In this document: one piece after another, positions 1 through 6,300 of the stretch | Layout: every line of letters starts with the position of its first letter | Position numbering within the stretch: the first letter of the stretch is position 1 | Origin: Coriobacteriaceae bacterium AM113-163 | Lineage (GTDB): Bacteria; Actinomycetota; Coriobacteriia; Coriobacteriales; Coriobacteriaceae | Direction: 5' to 3' | Length of the DNA stretch: 6,894 nucleotides | Assembly: GCA_027673765.1 (NCBI GenBank) | Contig: JAQDWB010000031.1 | Span: 6,311 to 13,204 of the forward strand | Notes under the pieces: model-generated | Seen by the model: the letters and a program-made list of their open reading frames with translations, nothing else | Told to the model about the DNA's origin: nothing | Databases searched by the model: none | Translations under genes and position numbers: made by a program

Positions 1-17
1 TCGGTGAAATCGGTCAT
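1..17 (-). CDS. 5' start of an unidentified gene, cut by the window edge
   Basis: On the minus strand a strong Shine-Dalgarno GGAGGTGA (about 23-30) is followed after a short spacer by ATG at 17-15, giving the first residues MTDFT before the window ends. A second in-frame ATG at 23-21 sits too close to the Shine-Dalgarno to be the better start. The gene follows the relaxase in the same direction, so it is probably a further member of the mob operon. Nothing can be said about its product. The intervening 18-86 holds no terminator I can recognise. Confidence 0.45.
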
Positions 18-86
18 GGGCATCACCTCCCATCAAATGGAGGGCTCTGCCCGGCACGAGGGCTGCCGACAGCAAGGACGATTCTA

Positions 87-287
87 TCAGAGCGGCTGAC
101 CCCCGCCGATCAATTCATACTCCTCATCCTCACCGAATTGCGAGTATGGCAGAATCGGCACTGGATGGCAGCGCGCTAGGGCACCGACGATAGGCTTTCC
201 AAAACTAGCGAGGCGCGTCGCCGCGATCGTAATCGCCTCGGTCGACCGCACGATCGACCTGCGGCGAGATGTCGCCGTTGCCACCAT
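87..287 (-). CDS. Possible 66-residue protein overlapping the 3' end of the relaxase gene
   Basis: An ATG at 287 lies seven bases after an AGGA, and the frame stays open to a TGA at 87-89. The product starts MVATATSRRR, has a moderately hydrophobic middle, and ends in an acidic stretch (GEDEEYELIGG). It overlaps the last 83 bases of the relaxase gene in a different frame, and about 115 bases lie beyond the relaxase stop. Overlap is already the style of this operon, because mobC and the relaxase also overlap. I do not recognise a family. It could instead be a chance frame, or the original relaxase C-terminus after a frameshift; I see no slippery sequence that would argue for programmed frameshifting. 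In-frame ATGs at 317 and 326 lack a good Shine-Dalgarno. Confidence 0.35.
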   Translation of the reverse strand: MVATATSRRRSIVRSTEAITIAATRLASFGKPIVGALARCHPVPILPYSQFGEDEEYELIGGGQPL

Positions 288-1404
288 GGGCTCGTCCTGC
301 GGCGCGAACGCGGTCATCGCCAGCATCGGGAACGACGCCGGCGTAACGGTTGCGAATCTCTCTTGCGTAACCGCGCCGGGCAAGAAGCTCATCACGAACC
401 GCCGGATCCTCGAGCAGATCTTCATCGCACTTCGGTGCGATGAACTTAGGAAAGAGATTGTAGGCGACGCCCTTGCTCGCCTTTGCCTGCTCGACCCACG
501 CCGAATACGCCTTCTTAAGCCGTTGAATGTAAATCTCGCAACGCCTCTCATAAGGAAGGGCTCGCTCGGCCTCCAGCACGTTATTTTTGAAGGCCGCCTC
601 AAGTTGCTTGACCGCAAACCTCCCGTCAAGACGAGTCAGGTTGAAAGTGCACTTCGGGTTGCCGGCCTCCTTGATATCGAGATCTGTCGCATAGACTCGA
701 TTGTTCTTGATGAAAATGTCTACGCCCCATGAGGCAAGTAACTTTTTAAACTGCTCCATATTCTTCGGATGACCTTCGTTGATTGCAAGATGGATCAACT
801 CGCGCAGATTGTTTTTATAACTGTACTCTCCCCGCTCAACGATTTTCTTTTCAGTGTCGCGCGGCTGTCGGTCTCGAATCTTCGAGTTCTTCTTTCCCTT
901 TTCGAGCTGAGCGAGATTCCAGGCCTCGTCCATTTCACGAACCCACGCAGCGCGTTCGTACTTTCCGCGACGCCCGCCCGTCTCGCAACGCTTACCCGTC
1001 AAAAGATCCGTGCGGTTAATCGCCATATGAACCGCGTAGCGTTTTCCCGCCTTATCGCTTTCCTCATGCAACGCGACAATCACTTGTTGATGCGGGTAGT
1101 GTTTCGCAAGCCATTGCTCCGCGTAGGCCATACACGCATCGGGGGTCATCTTGCCTCCGTTGCAGCTGCACTCCTCGGGCAGAAACGCGAGAATCTGATG
1201 AAGCATCGTTATGTTCTTCGCGCCGGCACGCGCGGGCCTGTCGTGATGGAACATCTTCCGCGTCATAGCCATTTCGGAAAACCAGTGCTTTCCGTTCGCG
1301 AGGTTCCAGCCGCCGCGGGCCAAAGCATTCTTTCCGTTAATGTACTTGCGCAGGTGCTTCGCGTAGCGCTCGGACGAAACACCTTTCTGCTTAACGACGG
1401 TCAT
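205..1404 (-). CDS. Relaxase / mobilization nuclease (MobA-type)
   Basis: This 399-residue protein would nick one strand at oriT through a tyrosine, stay covalently bound to the 5' end and lead the DNA into a recipient. The N-terminal 175 residues carry the relaxase-like domain. Candidate catalytic tyrosines are Y14 and Y21 in SERYAKHLRKYINGKNAL. The metal-binding block is ALHEES (H113, E114, E115) followed by YAVHMAINRTDLLTGKR (H126, N130), resembling the H-x-D ... H-x-H-x-x-x-N motif of this family, but position 124 is Ala where the first His of HxH is expected. The rest is a charged helical region; the last 45 residues are Arg/Asp/Gly-rich and look non-conserved. I chose ATG 1404 because GGTGAG lies four bases upstream; ATG 1419 is an alternative. 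It overlaps mobC by 14 bases, suggesting translational coupling. Relaxase identity is strong; the exact MOB family is not settled. Confidence 0.88.
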   Translation of the reverse strand: MTVVKQKGVSSERYAKHLRKYINGKNALARGGWNLANGKHWFSEMAMTRKMFHHDRPARAGAKNITMLHQILAFLPEECSCNGGKMTPDACMAYAEQWLAKHYPHQQVIVALHEESDKAGKRYAVHMAINRTDLLTGKRCETGGRRGKYERAAWVREMDEAWNLAQLEKGKKNSKIRDRQPRDTEKKIVERGEYSYKNNLRELIHLAINEGHPKNMEQFKKLLASWGVDIFIKNNRVYATDLDIKEAGNPKCTFNLTRLDGRFAVKQLEAAFKNNVLEAERALPYERRCEIYIQRLKKAYSAWVEQAKASKGVAYNLFPKFIAPKCDEDLLEDPAVRDELLARRGYAREIRNRYAGVVPDAGDDRVRAAGRAHGGNGDISPQVDRAVDRGDYDRGDAPR

Positions 1405-1981
1405 CGAGCTCACCGCCATCGGTGAAATAGCGCTGTTCGAGCTCTTCGATGAAGAGGGTGACTTTACGGGCATTTTGGTAAACCTTTTCAAGCGTTCGGA
1501 AAACCGCCTTCTCGTTGTAGGCCGGAAGACCTTGCGCATTCACAAAATACATCAGCTGGTTGAGGTTCGTCCCCTCGCGATACAGCTCGTGATAGATTTT
1601 TGCGACCTGGCTCATATCGAAATCGATCATCTCGATTTTCCCGGCCAGCATCACGCGGCGGGCATACGCACTGACGGTCGTGCCGAGCGCATCCGCCTGC
1701 TTGCGAATCGCCTCGTGCTCGCCATCGGTGACTTTGACGTAAATAACCTCCGAGCGCTTTTCGTTCGAATCCTCTGAAACGGTTTGCAGCTTTTTGCTAC
1801 GGCCACCGTTCTTATTTTTGGAAATGACTAGATCATCGAACGATTCATTCCAATGAATCAGTGCATAGCGAATGAATTCGGCTTTCGTCATGCCCGCCTT
1901 TTCTGCCAAAGCGGAAAGCGTTTCGTATTCTTCAGAAGTGAGTGTCGCCTTAACGGTGTGCGGACGTTTGCAACTCATCAT
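1391..1981 (-). CDS. mobC: MobC-like relaxosome accessory protein with two ribbon-helix-helix-like halves
   Basis: MobC proteins bind oriT, help the relaxase open the nick region and often repress their own operon. This one has 196 residues. Residues 7-44 (strand HTVKATLTSEEYE, then helix-turn-helix ending FIRYALIHW) look like one ribbon-helix-helix unit. After a basic, polar linker (about 52-77), residues 78-114 (VIYVKVTDGEHEAIRKQADA, then TTVSAYARRVML) form a second. Residues 123-186 hold the MobC signature region with YREGTNLNQLMYFVNAQG. Typical MobC proteins carry a single such unit, so the extra N-terminal half is notable. The start is ATG 1981 or the adjacent ATG 1978; GGGGG at 1987-1991 serves both, with better spacing for 1978. 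It lies directly upstream of the relaxase gene and overlaps it. The near-palindrome at 2085-2101 is a candidate binding site. Confidence 0.85.
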   Translation of the reverse strand: MMSCKRPHTVKATLTSEEYETLSALAEKAGMTKAEFIRYALIHWNESFDDLVISKNKNGGRSKKLQTVSEDSNEKRSEVIYVKVTDGEHEAIRKQADALGTTVSAYARRVMLAGKIEMIDFDMSQVAKIYHELYREGTNLNQLMYFVNAQGLPAYNEKAVFRTLEKVYQNARKVTLFIEELEQRYFTDGGELDDRR

Positions 1982-1991
1982 TCATGCCCCC

Positions 1992-2051
1992 AGGAAAGCA
2001 GAGCGAATCGGTGAGGCCACCGATTCAAAACCGATATGAGATTGCTTTCCT
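1992..2051 (-). promoter_or_regulatory. Nested hairpin abutting the mobC ribosome binding site
   Basis: An outer 9-bp stem pairs 1992-2000 (AGGAAAGCA) with 2043-2051 (TGCTTTCCT). Inside is a perfect 9-bp hairpin, 2005-2013 (GAATCGGTG) with 2018-2026 (CACCGATTC), with loop AGGC. In the minus-strand mRNA the outer stem ends one base or less before the GGGGG Shine-Dalgarno of mobC (1987-1991). ATCGGT (2007-2012) could also pair with ACCGAT at 2030-2035 instead of 2019-2024, giving two mutually exclusive folds. A role in controlling mobC translation is inference; a MobC or relaxase binding site in DNA is equally possible. Confidence 0.5.
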
Positions 2052-2084
2052 TTTTAGGAGCGACTGACGTCGCGCCGATTTTTG

Positions 2085-2101
2085 AAGTGACGCCGTCACT
2101 T
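2085..2101. promoter_or_regulatory. Perfect 8-1-8 palindrome, candidate MobC operator
   Basis: AAGTGACG and CGTCACTT flank a single central C. The compact symmetric form is typical of a dimeric DNA-binding protein site rather than of an RNA hairpin, because a one-base loop cannot form. Lying about 100 bp upstream of mobC, which encodes a ribbon-helix-helix-type protein, it is a reasonable autoregulatory or relaxosome binding site. No binding data can be read from sequence. Confidence 0.45.
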
Positions 2102-2104
2102 TAC

Positions 2105-2245
2105 TTAGAAATGAAAGGCGAACTTCATTTCTAACTTTATCGCCGTGGGAGGCGATAAACAAGATGTGTTGGCAGATAAAGGGGGCGAGTATGGCCCCAT
2201 TTATCTAGCCCAACACCAATCTTGCAATCACCGGAACGGCGATTG
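2105..2245. repeat. Four back-to-back inverted repeats (hairpin chain)
   Basis: Four stem-loops follow each other with one-base gaps. First, 2105-2115 pairs with 2124-2134 (11 bp, loop 8). Second, TTTATCGCC 2136-2144 pairs with GGCGATAAA 2151-2159 (9 bp, loop 6). Third, a large hairpin spans 2161-2223, made of AAGAT/ATCTT, GTGTTGG/CCAACAC, AGATAAA/TTTATCT and GGGG/CCCC, with small bulges mainly on one arm. Fourth, CAATCACCG 2225-2233 pairs with CGGCGATTG 2237-2245 with one mismatch, which becomes a U-G wobble in a minus-strand transcript. Such density fits an oriT, a single-strand origin or a structured RNA. Confidence 0.75.
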
Positions 2246-2261
2246 GGCGGAGCGTAGCGTA

Positions 2262-2308
2262 GACACGAAACGAGAGGCCTCGTTTCGAGCGAAAGGCTTC
2301 GCGGTGTC
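2262..2308. repeat. Branched inverted repeat: two AGGC-loop hairpins inside a closing stem
   Basis: GACA (2262-2265) pairs with TGTC (2305-2308) and encloses two hairpins: CGAAACGAG 2266-2274 with CTCGTTTCG 2279-2287, and GCGAA 2289-2293 with TTCGC 2298-2302. Both have the loop AGGC. The layout would form a three-way junction in single-stranded DNA or RNA. The first hairpin overlaps the 12-mer 2268-2279 that can instead pair with 2541-2552, so this fold and the long-range one exclude each other. Confidence 0.6.
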
Positions 2309-2335
2309 GTAGTGTCAGCGGAGACCGTGAGCGGA

Positions 2336-2437
2336 AGCGAATTATTAATGCGAAGGATGCTGAGTGTTAGAAATTCGCTGTAGCGAGAGCGAAGCGGTAA
2401 TGCGAACGCGAGGGATGCCGAGTGTTTGCATTACCGC
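2336..2437. repeat. Two hairpins that display the same 19-base loop motif
   Basis: The first stem is AGCGAATT 2336-2343 with AATTCGCT 2372-2379. The second is GCGGTAATGC 2394-2403 with GCATTACCGC 2428-2437. Their stems differ, but the loops carry near-identical sequences: GCGAAGGATGCTGAGTGTT at 2350-2368 and GCGAGGGATGCCGAGTGTT at 2408-2426 (17 of 19 identical, starts 58 bases apart). A conserved loop on unrelated stems suggests that the loop sequence is recognised by a protein or another nucleic acid. On the minus strand each copy reads GCATCC followed by YTCGC, which resembles the ATCCTG-C nick core of IncP-like oriTs, but that comparison is speculative. Confidence 0.7.
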
Positions 2438-2512
2438 GCAGCGGACTCCGGGCGAGGGCTGGAGCAAGTTGATGGAAGACCTTACCGATTTGCGGAAGTT
2501 TTTACCCGAAGC

Positions 2513-2529
2513 ATCCGGCACCGCCGGAT
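2513..2529. repeat. Perfect 7-bp inverted repeat with three-base loop
   Basis: ATCCGGC (2513-2519) and GCCGGAT (2523-2529) flank ACC. No T-run follows on either strand, so it is not an obvious terminator. It forms part of the structured region between the surface-protein unit and mobC. On the plus strand it falls in the doubtful ORF 2472-2714, so its symmetry could be incidental. Confidence 0.4.
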
Positions 2530-2540
2530 TCTTTTGGAGC

Positions 2541-2564
2541 GGCCTCTCGTTTGATTGCTTTCCT
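2541..2564 (-). repeat. Adjacent pair of 12-mers, each repeated elsewhere in the structured region
   Basis: Plus-strand GGCCTCTCGTTT (2541-2552) is the reverse complement of 2268-2279. The adjoining GATTGCTTTCCT (2553-2564) is an exact direct repeat of 2040-2051 and is complementary over nine bases to 1992-2000. Two 12-base matches side by side are unlikely by chance in about 600 bases. They could be the two sides of long-range helices that close the region, or footprints of a recombination or replication protein. Confidence 0.6.
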
Positions 2565-2590
2565 ATCGTTTGCTCCCAGACTGGGCGTTT

Positions 2591-2616
2591 AAAAAAGGCG
2601 ACCGAAACCGGCCGCC
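2591..2616 (-). terminator. Rho-independent terminator after the lipoprotein gene
   Basis: Read on the minus strand, GGCGGCCG (2616-2609) pairs with CGGTCGCC (2604-2597), eight pairs including one G-U wobble, with a GTTT loop and a run of six T immediately after. It lies about 50 bases past the stop of the lipoprotein gene in the correct orientation. It should separate transcription of the surface-protein unit from the mob operon, so the mob promoter would have to lie between about 2590 and 1990. Confidence 0.78.
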
Positions 2617-2667
2617 CACAAATAAATAAACATTTACCGAATGTAAGAGGAGAGGAACATATGTCCA

Positions 2668-3321
2668 TCATTCCCAGTGACCGGCGACGTCGACAACCCA
2701 ATGCTGTCCCGTAGCCTGCTGTTCATAATGTCCCTGGTCCTCAGAGGTGGTATACGAATCATCTACAACGGATCCACCGATACCGCCGTTTTCGCCATCG
2801 TTAATAATCCAAGCGTAGGCTGCATCGGATGAATCGAAGGGACCTACCATAGTACCACCATGATTGACCCAGAAACGAGGATGACGCGTGTATACCACGT
2901 TCGGTACCCAGACCTGGCTGTAGTCGGTCTCCCAGTGGCCCTGCTCGGCAACCCATTTCTTCTGGCTACCGCCGTTGGAAGAGGAATTGTTGCCGCTTGA
3001 ACCTTGAGAGCTGCCGGAATTCTGCTTGGACTGGGAGGAATCTCCCTTGCTGTCCGACTTCGAGGAATCGGAAGACTTGTTATCCTCCTTCTTGGAGTCA
3101 TCGGACTTCTGGTCCTTGTCGTCGGATTCTTTCTTCTCCTCGGACTTGGTTCCAGAGGTTTGCGCCGCCTTTTCTTCGCTTGGCTTCTTTTTGTCTTTAT
3201 TCTTTACCGCTGTGGCGGCCCTTTCCGTAGAGCCGCTTCCCTGCTTTGCAACGCCGGCACATCCAATCTGAGGTGCCGAAAGGCACACCAGAAGCGCAAC
3301 GATAATAGCCTTTGTTCTCAC
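2668..3321 (-). CDS. Small secreted protein, probable lipoprotein, with repeated GHWE motifs
   Basis: From a GTG start at 3321 the protein has 217 residues. A short positive N-terminus (MRTK) and hydrophobic core lead to QIGC-AG, a plausible though imperfect lipobox with Cys21. Residues about 29-122 are a low-complexity Lys/Ser/Asp/Glu/Asn linker of the kind that spans a cell wall. The C-terminal 95 residues are aromatic and His-rich, with GHWE at 128-131, GHYE at 197-200, QHWV at 206-209 and GHWE as the last four residues. This motif spacing suggests a small repeated fold, but I do not recognise the family and assign no activity. The ATG at 3339 was rejected because it lies in the tail of the 3344-3379 inverted repeat without a Shine-Dalgarno, whereas GGGAG sits six bases before the GTG. 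It follows the large surface protein closely and is likely read from the same promoter. Confidence 0.75.
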   Translation of the reverse strand: MRTKAIIVALLVCLSAPQIGCAGVAKQGSGSTERAATAVKNKDKKKPSEEKAAQTSGTKSEEKKESDDKDQKSDDSKKEDNKSSDSSKSDSKGDSSQSKQNSGSSQGSSGNNSSSNGGSQKKWVAEQGHWETDYSQVWVPNVVYTRHPRFWVNHGGTMVGPFDSSDAAYAWIINDGENGGIGGSVVDDSYTTSEDQGHYEQQATGQHWVVDVAGHWE

Positions 3322-3343
3322 ACCGATCTCCCGGTCCATGAAA

Positions 3344-3379
3344 CCGGGCGTTGGACACTAGCCGATATCCAACGCCCGG
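3344..3379 (-). terminator. Strong inverted repeat between the surface protein and lipoprotein genes
   Basis: A perfect 12-bp stem joins CCGGGCGTTGGA (3344-3355) to TCCAACGCCCGG (3368-3379), with a 12-base loop. It starts eight bases after the stop codon of the surface protein. On the minus strand only TTT follows, so termination would be partial at best. It could be a leaky terminator or an mRNA 3'-end stabiliser that lowers lipoprotein expression relative to the upstream gene. Confidence 0.55.
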
Positions 3380-3386
3380 CTCGCTT

Positions 3387-6300
3387 TTACATCTGCTCGC
3401 GGCGCTTCTTTTGATCGAGGAAGACGCCGGCTGCCACGAGGACGGTACCGCCGATGGCGAACGTCTCGCCGATGAGTCCCGCGCGGTCACCGGTCTGGGC
3501 GAGGCTGCCGGTCTGGGCGGTATCCGTGCCGGCGAGGTGCTTCGGGCTGTATGCCGCCTGCTGCTTTGCCGCCTCCTCTGCCTCCTGTCGTGCGATCTCA
3601 TCGGAAAGCTTCTGCTCCGCCGCGATGCGGTCGGACTTCGCCTGCTCGTAGGCGGCGAGTGCCGCATCATAGCCGGACTGGAGCCCGTCCACCGCGGCCT
3701 GCTTCTCGTCCAGGATTGCCTTTGCGGGCGCGACCTTGGCACGTGCCTCGACTGCTGCGGCGAAAAGCGCGTTGAGGGCGTCATCCGCGTTCACATCATG
3801 GCCGGAAGCGATCGCCGCGCCGGCATCGATGGAGTTCAGCTTCGACAGCTTGGCGTCTGCCTGCGCCTTTGCCTGTTCGGCGGCGGAGACCAGGGACTCG
3901 GCGGCGATGGCATCCGCCTTCGCGGCATCGAGCGCGGCCTTGGTGTCATTGACGGCCTTTACTGCATCCTGCTCGCGCTGCTGTGCCTCTGCGAGCTTCG
4001 CGGCAAGGCCGGTGAGGATGTCGAGGTTCGACTGTGCGTCCTCGAGATCAGTCTGGGAGCCGGTGAGCTTGTCGGCGGCAACGCCGGTGTCGGTCTTTGC
4101 GGCATCGACGGCACGCTGGGCATCCGCGAGGGCGCGTGCGGTGGCGTCCGCCTTTTGCTCGGCGGCGGCGAGGACGGTCGCCTTCTCGACCTGATCGGCT
4201 GCCGCCGCGTCATGGACGCTCTTTGCTGTATCGAGCGCCTTCTTGGCGTCGGCGACGTCCTGGAAGAACTTCGCGAGATCGGCGTTCGCATCCATGACGT
4301 CCTGCTGCTTGGCCTCGGTGTTCGCCTTGGCGGAATCCAGCTTGGTCTGTGCGGCCGTTACGGCTGCGTTGGCGGCATCAAAGGCGACCTGCTTCTGCTG
4401 GACGGTCGACTTTGCCGTATCGACTGCCGCGTTGGCGGCATCGAGGTCCGATTTCGCCGCATCAAGCTCGGTCTGGGCATCCGTGACGCCCTGCTGCTTG
4501 GATGCGAGATCAGCCTTTGCGGCATCGACGGCACGCTGGGCATCGGTGACGTCCTGCTTCGCGGCATCGACACCTGCCTGTGCGGAATCCGCTGCGTCCT
4601 GCTTCTGCTGGACGGTTTCAGCGGCGTCGGTGGCTGCCTGCTGCTTGGATGCGAGATCGGCCTTGGCTGCGTCGAGTGCGCTCTTGGCGTTCTTGAGACC
4701 GTCGATGTAGGAGATCAGCTTCTGCTCGTACTCGTCGACGGACATGGGGTTCATGTTCCAACCGGAGCCGGACCAGCCGGAGATCTCTGCGGTGTAGCAC
4801 TGCGTCTGAAGCCCGGACATGGTGCCCTTGGTGCAGGTTGCCATTCCCATAACGGCGAGTTCGGGATTGATGATGTTCATGTAATGGCCGACGGTGCCGC
4901 TGCTGCCGTTCTCCCAGCGGCAGTTGTTTGCAATCCAATGGTTGATTGCGACGCCGTTCTTTGCATAGAAATCATAGGCATCCTTGCCGACAAGACCGGT
5001 GACTCCATAAAGGGCCTCCGTTGCCTTGTCGAAAAAGCCCTTCTCCTGCTCGATCCACTGCCCACTCGGATCGATTCCGTAATTCCATGCCAGGTTTTCG
5101 GCAAAATTATATTGACGGGCATGATCGAGCACAGTGTCACTGTAGTTGGCATCCGCAATGGCACCGGCGATGAGCTTGTAGGTGACCTGGAGCTCGGACA
5201 GGCCGACCGACTTGCGGTAGTCGTTGACGGACTTCATCCACCTGATCGCATTGAGCATGTTATCAAGGGACGTGGCGTCCTTGGAGTTGCCGACTTCGGT
5301 CTTTCCGGCATATTTGGCGTTCAGGATGATGTTGACTGCGTCATCGGCACCCATGGCACGGAAGAAGCCGATGGCTCCCTGCTTGAGCTGCGCGTCGGCG
5401 GAATCGAGTTTCGCCTGTGCCTCGTCGACCTTCTGCTGGGCGGCGGTCACGGCAGCGTCTGCGGTATCCTTTGTGGCCTTGGCGTTCGCGAGCTCTACGT
5501 CGGCGGCAGCCTTAGCGGACTCGGCGTCCTTGACAGCCTGCTTCGCGGCATCCAGCTTGGCGACGGCGTCGGCATTCGCCTGCTTGGCCGCATCGAGGTC
5601 GGCGTTCGCGGCATCGAGTGCGGACTGGGCGGCGTTCACACCGGATTCGGCATCGGCTGCGGCCTGCTGCTTTACGGAGAGGGATACCTGGGCATCATTC
5701 AGGTCAGTCTGCGCCGTTGCCGCAGCGGACTGCGCCTGCTCGAGCTCGGACTCGCACTGGGACTGTGCCTCTCGTGCGGCGGCGAGGGCTGCCTCTGCGT
5801 CTGCGACCTTCTGCTTCGCGGCATCGTACTCCGGACCGCTGGCGCCTGCCTCCGCTGCGGCGAGGTCTGCTTTCGCCTTCTCGTAGGCGGCGCTGGCGGC
5901 TGCGGCCTTCGCATCCGCCGCGTCCTTGTTCTGCTTGGCTGCAGCGAGGACAGAATCGGCGGCATCCTTTGCAGACTGGGCCGCAACCAGCTTGGACTGG
6001 GCATCGGCAAGCGTCGCGTTGGCGTTGTCGAGTTCGGCTTGTGCCCTGCTCACGGCATCCGTGGCGTCGCGTACCGCCTGCTCGGCGGCACTGATTGCCT
6101 CCGGGGTGGCGCTTACGGCATCTGCCTTGGCTTTATCGAGGGCATCCTTGGCATCCTGGGCCGCCTTGATGGCGGACTGGTACGCTTCGTCCTTCTCGGA
6201 CGCATCCGCCTTGGCGTCTGCTAGACCCGCCTTCGCCTGCTCGAGGTCCTTGCCGGCGGCATCGGCGGCGTCCTTGCCCTCTGCGACCTGACGGGCGTAC

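Larger units (their letters stand above)
1992..2564. other. Highly structured non-coding region; candidate oriT and/or structured mob leader RNA
   Basis: This stretch has no convincing gene but contains at least ten inverted repeats, most within 1-3 bases of the next. It lies immediately upstream of mobC, the usual place for oriT in mobC-relaxase modules. Two 12-mers at its far end (2541-2564) have matches inside it. On the minus strand AAACGAGAGGCC (2552-2541) is fully complementary to 2279-2268, and AGGAAAGCA (2564-2556) to 2000-1992, so the whole region could close on itself in nested fashion. The function as oriT rests on position and repeats only; no nick site is proved. A structured 5' leader RNA of the mob transcript is the main alternative, and the two are not exclusive. 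I found no convincing sigma-70 promoter on either strand here. Confidence 0.55.

Noticed and set aside
286..1425. Plus-strand open frames opposite the relaxase gene (286-732 and 769-1425)
   Set aside because: Both are antisense to a gene with relaxase motifs, and their translations show no domain or good ribosome binding site.
2161..2223. Integron attC site, suggested by the imperfect hairpin with extra bases on one arm
   Set aside because: The core-like GTT and AAC triplets are in the reverse order to that of attC, and no integrase or cassette array is present.
1992..2437. CRISPR array, suggested by repeated short motifs
   Set aside because: The repeats are inverted, differ in stem sequence, are not regularly spaced, and no cas gene is present.
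2040..2564. The 12-bp direct repeat GATTGCTTTCCT as element attachment sites
   Set aside because: The repeats enclose only the structured region and leave the mob genes outside, and no integrase is visible. Pairing with 1992-2000 explains them better.
2661..2714. ATG at 2661 with a strong AGGAGAGG upstream on the plus strand
   Set aside because: The frame ends after 17 codons and overlaps the lipoprotein stop. The purine run is simply the complement of a pyrimidine-rich stretch in the lipoprotein's 3' untranslated region.
3351..6224. 957-codon open frame on the plus strand opposite the surface protein
   Set aside because: It is antisense to a clear coiled-coil/CAP gene and is Leu/Gly/Cys/Arg-rich nonsense, kept open by the Ala, Asp and Lys codons of the real gene.
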